Assembly: GCF_041927875.1 (NCBI RefSeq)
Contig: NZ_JBHFHN010000012.1
DNA: 64,000 nucleotides
Reading direction: 5' to 3' (one strand)
DNA from: Paracoccus sp041927875
GTDB taxonomy: Bacteria > Pseudomonadota > Alphaproteobacteria > Rhodobacterales > Rhodobacteraceae
Below, in pieces: positions 59,817 through 64,000 of the stretch. Each line of letters starts with the position of its first letter. The stretch's first letter is position 1. Under the pieces are notes generated by a model. That model was not told the DNA's origin. It saw only the letters and a program-made list of their open reading frames with translations, and made no database searches. A program made the position numbers and the translations under genes.

Positions 59817-61394
59817 TCAGTTTCCCCCCACAATGGCCTGGGCGAGCCGCCGCCCGGTATGGATGGCGCCGCCCAGAAAGGTGCCCTCAAGCCCGCGCAG
59901 GCCATTGGCATTGCCGCCGCCAAAGCCCGCCGCCTCGCCCACCGCGTAAAGGCCGGGGATCGGCTGGTCGCCTGCGTCCAGCACCCGGCAGGACAGATCG
60001 GTCGTGATGCCGCCCAGCGTCTTGCGGGCGATGACGAAGGTGCGGATGGCGACCAGCGGCCCGGCCTTGGGATCAAGGATGCGCTGCCCGCGCGCCAGCC
60101 GCACCCGGTCGCCGCGCCACTGCCGCATCCGGGCGATGGCGGTCAGCTGCGGATCGGTGGCGGCGGCGCCCTGGGCGATCTGCGCATCAAAGCCCGCGAT
60201 GCTGGCCAGCAGCCGGTCGGCATCGACGGGCGGGCCGGGGCTGTCCAGCCGGTTCATCGCGGCGACCAGATCGGGCAGGGTCTCGGCCGTCACCACATCC
60301 GGGGCCTGCCCGGTCAGCGTGTCATAAAGCCAGCGATTGCCAAACAGGATGTCGCGCAGAAACCGCAAGCGCGAGCCGTCGCGGATCGAGGGGTTCATCT
60401 CGGCCCCCGACACCGCCAGTTCGCGCAGCGCGATCCGCCGGTTCGTCACCTGCCAGCCATAACCGCCCGGCAGCGCGCAGATCCGCGTCACCAGATCGCG
60501 CGTGTCCAGCCCAGTCAGCAGCGGCGGCATCACCCGCTGGCCGGTGGCATCTGTCCAGACCGCATGGCGCACCGGCACCAGCGACAGGCCATGGCGCGGC
60601 TTCTTCGGCGCCCAGTGGCGGATGCCCGCGGCGTAATTCCACTGCCGGTCCAGTTGCACGACCGCCGCCCCCGCCGCCTGCGCCGCGTGATGCAGGGTGC
60701 CGTCACCGAAGCGGTGGCCGCCGTTCAGGATGACGGGTGGCGCGGGCTGCCAGTCGCGGTGCCAGTGGCGGCGGACCATCCCGTCATCGCCGGTGATCCC
60801 GCCGCTGGCGATGATGACGCGGGCGGCGCGCAGGGTGACCTCGCCCCCCGAGGCATCGCTGCCGATGACGCCGGTGACGCGCCCGGCCTCGGTCAGCAGG
60901 CGCTGGACGTGAATGCCAAAGCGCAGGTCCAGCCGGGCGCGCTGCGGATGCGCGTTCAGGGCGCGCAGGATGGTGGCGACCAGCCCCGCGCCGGTGCCCC
61001 AGCAGACATGCCAACGCGGCACCGAATTGCCGTCGCGTTCCACCCACAAGGGCATCGGCAGGAACTTTTGCCCCATCCCCGCCAGCCAGTCATGGATCCC
61101 CGCGCGGCTGTGTTCGACATAGGATGACGCCCAGGCCAGCGGCCAGCGGTCGCCCTCGGCCAGTTCCCCGAAGCGTCGCCAGTCGGCCAGGGCGATCTCG
61201 GGCGTGTCGGTGATGCCGTTGCGGGCCTGCGCGGGGCTGCCGACGATCATCAAACCGCCGAAACTTTCGCGCGCCAGCCCGCCCAAGGCGTCGGGCGTGT
61301 CGCGGTCGACCAGCGTGACCCGCAACCCTTGCTCGATCAGCCCAAGGGCCGCGACCAGCCCGGCCAGCCCGCCTCCGATGATCACCGCATCCAT
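59817..61394 (-). CDS. FAD-dependent dehydrogenase, KstD/fumarate-reductase-like
   Basis: A 525-residue flavoprotein. The N-terminal Rossmann fold begins DAVIIGGGLAGLVAALGL (residues 2-19). The C-terminal flavin-contact segment reads PGLYAVGEAAGFGGGNANGL and the family's GTFLGGAIHTGR near the end; these belong to FAD_binding_2 enzymes such as 3-ketosteroid 1-dehydrogenase and fumarate reductases. The length fits. It presumably dehydrogenates a substrate for the ThDP enzyme downstream. The start at 61394 (MDAVIIGGG) is better than one 39 residues longer, which lacks family features. Spacing to the next gene is one base. Confidence 0.85.
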   Translation of the reverse strand: MDAVIIGGGLAGLVAALGLIEQGLRVTLVDRDTPDALGGLARESFGGLMIVGSPAQARNGITDTPEIALADWRRFGELAEGDRWPLAWASSYVEHSRAGIHDWLAGMGQKFLPMPLWVERDGNSVPRWHVCWGTGAGLVATILRALNAHPQRARLDLRFGIHVQRLLTEAGRVTGVIGSDASGGEVTLRAARVIIASGGITGDDGMVRRHWHRDWQPAPPVILNGGHRFGDGTLHHAAQAAGAAVVQLDRQWNYAAGIRHWAPKKPRHGLSLVPVRHAVWTDATGQRVMPPLLTGLDTRDLVTRICALPGGYGWQVTNRRIALRELAVSGAEMNPSIRDGSRLRFLRDILFGNRWLYDTLTGQAPDVVTAETLPDLVAAMNRLDSPGPPVDADRLLASIAGFDAQIAQGAAATDPQLTAIARMRQWRGDRVRLARGQRILDPKAGPLVAIRTFVIARKTLGGITTDLSCRVLDAGDQPIPGLYAVGEAAGFGGGNANGLRGLEGTFLGGAIHTGRRLAQAIVGGN

Positions 61395-61701
61395 CCCCGC
61401 GCCCCCTTGATGGCCGCCCCGTGGCCCATGCTGGGGCAGGATCGACGCCATTTCCAGCCCGCTGTCAGCCGCTTCCGCAACGTCACCCCTGCGGTTGAAC
61501 ACCACACGCAAGGCGTGGAATTGTTACATTGCCGTCGTTAAATCCCGGCAGAAAATAGGATTTTTCACGTTTTGCCGCCCGTCCCTGCCATGAACTGTTG
61601 AACGAATCCGCAAATCCGGGCAAGGATAGGGCGATTCAGGGCCGGAAACACGGCCCTGGCTGGCTGCGCGCGGTCTGCGTCGCACAACGAATGAGGACAT
61701 G
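61395..61701. other. Divergent intergenic region of 307 bp
   Basis: It lies between the FAD-dehydrogenase operon (minus) and the lipoprotein gene (plus). An AT-richer part (about 61520-61600) with TTGTTACATT, GTTAAAT and AAAATAGGATTTTTCACG is the likely promoter zone for one or both genes. I see no gene and no perfect operator. Confidence 0.6.
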
Positions 61702-62304
61702 ATGATCAAGAAGTTTCTGCTCGTGACCGCGGCGACCGGTGCGCTGGCTGCCTGTGGCGGTTCGTGGTCCACCGACTATCAGCCGATCGACCCGGCGAAA
61801 TCGAAGAACTGGACCGTCCGCGACGTTCAGGTGTCGGTGCCCAAGAACCTGACCACCAGTGAGGTCAACACCTACACCCCGAACTATGACATCGTCTGGC
61901 ATGGCGAGCCCTATGGCGATCGTCGCGCCCAGGTCGCCAAGATCATGGACGACGGCATCACCGCGGGGACCAAGGGCCTGCGCGGCCCGCAGCCGGTGAC
62001 CATCGCCGTGACCCTGAAGCAGTTCCACGCGATCACCCCGAAGGTGCGCTATTCGCTGGAAACCGCGGGCGTCCACAACATCCAGTATACCGCCCAGGTG
62101 TTCGACGCCAAAGGCCAGCCGCTGACCGCGCCGCAGTTCATCCAGGCCGACCTGCCGGCCTTGGTGGGCGAGGCCGGCAACGAGGCCGACCGCAAGGGCT
62201 TTACCCAAAAGGTGCAGATCGAACAGCACCTGGCGAAAGTCACTGCCGGCTGGCTGGGCATCGGCCCGGACGTCCGCAGCAGCTTCGTCCGCTCGGGCCG
62301 CTGA
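61702..62304 (+). CDS. Small secreted lipoprotein (DUF6778-like)
   Basis: A 200-residue protein. The signal peptide ends in the lipobox GALAACGG (Cys near residue 18). The mature part is a compact alpha/beta domain with DPAKSKNWTVRDVQVSVPKN and GPQPVTIAVTLKQFHAITPK. It resembles the DUF6778 family of Rhodobacteraceae lipoproteins, whose function is unknown. The RBS GAGGA sits four bases before this ATG; the ATG at 61699 is the alternative. The gene ends in a strong terminator, so it is a single-gene unit. Confidence 0.65.
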   Translation: MIKKFLLVTAATGALAACGGSWSTDYQPIDPAKSKNWTVRDVQVSVPKNLTTSEVNTYTPNYDIVWHGEPYGDRRAQVAKIMDDGITAGTKGLRGPQPVTIAVTLKQFHAITPKVRYSLETAGVHNIQYTAQVFDAKGQPLTAPQFIQADLPALVGEAGNEADRKGFTQKVQIEQHLAKVTAGWLGIGPDVRSSFVRSGR

Positions 62305-62322
62305 TCGCGCGCCTGACGGCAG

Positions 62323-62349
62323 AAACCGGCCCCTTGGGGCCGGTTTTTT
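62323..62349 (+). terminator. Intrinsic terminator after the lipoprotein gene
   Basis: AAACCGGCCCC-TT-GGGGCCGGTTT, an 11-bp perfect stem with a 2-nt loop and a run of six Ts. Confidence 0.9.
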
Positions 62350-62401
62350 CATGCGCGGCGGTCTCTGGCGCCGTGCCGGGGGGCGGGGTAAAAGGGGCGC
62401 C

Positions 62402-63511
62402 ATGACCACGACCGTGCCGCTGACCACCATCTATGACCGCCGCATCGCCGCCGGTGACCTGCGCGGCGATCCCGCGCAACGCGCCGCGCTTGCCGCGCTG
62501 GAGGTCGTGCGCCAGCAGCTTGAGGCCGCGCCGCCGCCCAAGGCAGGCGGGCTGATGCGGCTGTTTGCCCGGCCCGAGCCGCCGCCGACCGTGCCCGGCC
62601 TTTACATCTGGGGCGGGGTCGGTCGCGGCAAGTCAATGCTGATGGACCTGTTCTTCAATGAGGTCGCGGTGCCTGCCAAGCGCCGCGTGCATTTCCACGC
62701 CTTCATGCAAGAGGTGCAGGCCCGCCTGAATGAGGCCCGCGCCAAGGGCCATTCCGACGCCGTGCGCCCGGTGGCCGATGCCATCGCCGCGCAAGCCCGT
62801 CTGCTGTGCTTTGACGAAATGCAGATCAGCGACATTGCCGATGCGATGATCGTCGGGCGGCTGTTCGATTACCTCTTCCAGGCGGGCACGACGGTTGTCA
62901 CCACCTCGAACCGCGCGCCCGAGGATCTGTATAAGAATGGCCTTAATCGCCAGCTTTTCCTGCCCTTCATCGCGCTGATCCGCGACCGGCTGGCGGTGCA
63001 TGAACTGCGATCCGATACCGATTATCGCCAGCACCGCCTGCATGGCGCGCAGGTCTATTTCACCCCGGCGGATTCGCGGGCCGAGGCGGAATTGGCTGCG
63101 ATCTGGTCGGACCTGACCGGCGGCGCGGCGGGCGCGCCGCGCGTTTTGCTGGTGCAGGGGCGCGATCTGACATTGGCCCGCCATCATGACGGCGTGGCCT
63201 GGGCGCGGTTCTGGGATCTGTGCGGCCAGCCGCTTGGCCCGGCCGATTACCTGGCGATCGCGGCGGCGGTGCGGGTGTTGATCCTGTCGGACATTCCCCG
63301 CCTGTCGTCGGACAATTTCAACGCCGCGCGCCGCTTCGTCACCCTGATCGACGCCCTGTATGAGGCGCGGGTGCGGCTGATCTGTTCTGCGGCCGATGTT
63401 CCCGACCGCCTGTATGTCGAGGGCGAAGGCGCCTTCGAGTTCGAGCGGACGGCCAGCCGCCTGTCGGAAATGCAATCGGCGGGTTGGGGGGCGGCTGACG
63501 CCCTTCCCTGA
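62402..63511 (+). CDS. zapE: Cell division protein ZapE (AFG1-like ATPase)
   Basis: A 369-residue AFG1/ZapE-type P-loop ATPase. Walker A is GGVGRGKSML (about residues 71-80), the VHFHAFMQEV segment follows and Walker B is LLCFDEMQISDIADAMI. The arginine-rich TSNRAPEDLYKNGLNRQLFLPFI block is highly conserved. In E. coli, ZapE binds FtsZ and supports constriction under low oxygen or heat; in mitochondria the homologue (AFG1/LACE1) acts on respiratory proteins. The start at 62402 (MTTTVPL) gives the usual length. Preceded by a terminator. Confidence 0.92.
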   Translation: MTTTVPLTTIYDRRIAAGDLRGDPAQRAALAALEVVRQQLEAAPPPKAGGLMRLFARPEPPPTVPGLYIWGGVGRGKSMLMDLFFNEVAVPAKRRVHFHAFMQEVQARLNEARAKGHSDAVRPVADAIAAQARLLCFDEMQISDIADAMIVGRLFDYLFQAGTTVVTTSNRAPEDLYKNGLNRQLFLPFIALIRDRLAVHELRSDTDYRQHRLHGAQVYFTPADSRAEAELAAIWSDLTGGAAGAPRVLLVQGRDLTLARHHDGVAWARFWDLCGQPLGPADYLAIAAAVRVLILSDIPRLSSDNFNAARRFVTLIDALYEARVRLICSAADVPDRLYVEGEGAFEFERTASRLSEMQSAGWGAADALP

Positions 63512-63515
63512 CCGG

Positions 63516-63544
63516 CTGTCATGAAACTGTCATAATACTTTTGC
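63516..63544 (+). promoter_or_regulatory. Pho box (PhoB operator) before pstB
   Basis: CTGTCAT-GAAA-CTGTCAT-AATA-CTTTTGC: two perfect PhoB half-sites in 11-bp phase and a degenerate third. This equals the canonical Pho box and sits about 70 bp before pstB, so pstB should be induced by phosphate starvation. Confidence 0.9.
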
Positions 63545-63614
63545 ATTCTTGTCACCTGCCCGCGTTAAGGGGCAGATGCGGCCAAGGAACTGGCCCCGTA
63601 ACCGGCAGCGGATC

Positions 63615-64000
63615 ATGAATACCCAAAGTCTGGCAAAGCGCGACGTGACGGCCAAGGACATGAAGATTTCGGCGGTTGATGTGGATGTGTTCTACGGCAC
63701 ATCCCACGCCATCAAAAAGGTGAATGTCGACATCCTTGACCGCACCGTGACGGCCTTCATCGGCCCCTCGGGCTGCGGCAAGTCGACGTTCCTGCGCTGC
63801 CTGAACCGGATGAACGACACGATCGACATCTGCCGCGTGACCGGCCTGATCCGGCTGGACGGGCAGGATATCTACGACGCCAAGGTCGACCCGGTGCAGC
63901 TGCGCGCCAAGGTCGGCATGGTATTCCAGAAACCGAACCCGTTCCCGAAGTCGATCTATGACAACGTGGCTTACGGCCCGCGTATCCACGGCCTTGCCCG
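63615..64000 (+). CDS. pstB: Phosphate ABC transporter ATP-binding protein PstB, 5' part
   Basis: The first 128 codons of an ABC ATPase; the gene runs off the window. Walker A is GPSGCGKST (about residues 50-58). The sequence LRCLNRMNDTID after it and the Q-loop VFQKPNPFPKSIYDNV are diagnostic of PstB. It powers high-affinity phosphate import through PstCA. The start at 63615 has weak RBS support; an alternative ATG at 63660 has AAGGAC directly before it. No pstSCA genes precede it: the upstream neighbour is zapE, so this unit begins with pstB. Confidence 0.93.
   Translation, partial: MNTQSLAKRDVTAKDMKISAVDVDVFYGTSHAIKKVNVDILDRTVTAFIGPSGCGKSTFLRCLNRMNDTIDICRVTGLIRLDGQDIYDAKVDPVQLRAKVGMVFQKPNPFPKSIYDNVAYGPRIHGLA

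Noticed and set aside
1..64000. CRISPR arrays, insertion sequences, tRNA or rRNA genes, prophage
   Set aside because: No spaced direct repeats of CRISPR type, no transposase or integrase motif and no tRNA-like CCA-ended cloverleaf were seen. The only tandem repeats are the short heptamer arrays and small local ones.

Overview
This is a GC-rich window (I estimate about two thirds G+C, uncounted) from an alphaproteobacterium of the order Rhodobacterales. The best match in gene order and protein style is Paracoccus or a close relative. The basis is the order ubiB-ubiE / mutM-echA-rpsT-dnaA-dnaN-recF-gyrB, the regB / senC-regA-hvrA redox cluster, the FlaF/FlbT flagellin regulators, AddAB instead of RecBCD, and several families typical of Rhodobacteraceae (DUF1217, DUF2125, DUF2853, a TsaE-kinase fusion). 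It is ordinary chromosome: I see no prophage, insertion sequence, CRISPR array, rRNA or tRNA.

Layout. 1-1856: end of a DedA/VTT membrane protein, a family 2 glycosyltransferase preceded by a truncated duplicate of its own 5' end, and a gene-free stretch with two different heptanucleotide tandem arrays. 1857-8084: a flagellar block with a DUF1217 protein, flbT, flaF, flagellin, a FlgN-like protein and a FlgJ-type rod protein on the minus strand, then fliK and flgD on the plus strand. 8085-9453: about 1.4 kb with no gene I can support. 9454-20588: ubiquinone genes, mutM, an enoyl-CoA hydratase, rpsT and the replication block dnaA-dnaN-recF-gyrB. 20585-26560: a CysQ-like phosphatase, PmbA, a DUF2125 exported protein, a short crotonase, DUF2853, an HD hydrolase and the H-NS-like HvrA. 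26634-31200: the RegA/SenC/RegB redox system and a PAS protein.

31380-40681: a compact plus-strand run of a fused TsaE-kinase, a MurU-like nucleotidyltransferase, addB, addA and trxA, mostly with overlapping stops and starts. 40726-45607: a KpsC/S-like protein, hslV, a membrane protein, hslU, a lipocalin and a small PLDc_N protein. 45701-53248: a fused beta-oxidation enzyme, an RND efflux pair behind a SqrR/BigR-type operator, and the tRNA 2-selenouridine synthase MnmH. 53348-56681: a large exported protein of unknown function, a sulfotransferase-fold protein and a lytic transglycosylase. 56682-61394: a minus-strand, translationally coupled three-gene operon (flavin dehydrogenase, ThDP enzyme, aldehyde dehydrogenase) that looks like an uncharacterised catabolic module. 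61702-64000: a small lipoprotein, zapE and the start of pstB behind a clear Pho box.

The main leads beyond routine annotation are the FAD-ThDP-aldehyde dehydrogenase operon, the RND pump under a sulfide-type operator, the TsaE-kinase fusion with a roughly 120-residue foreign-looking insert, the glycosyltransferase duplication beside heptamer arrays, and a 13-bp tandem repeat overlapping a RegA-like site in front of regB. Functions are inferred from sequence features alone; no database search was run.
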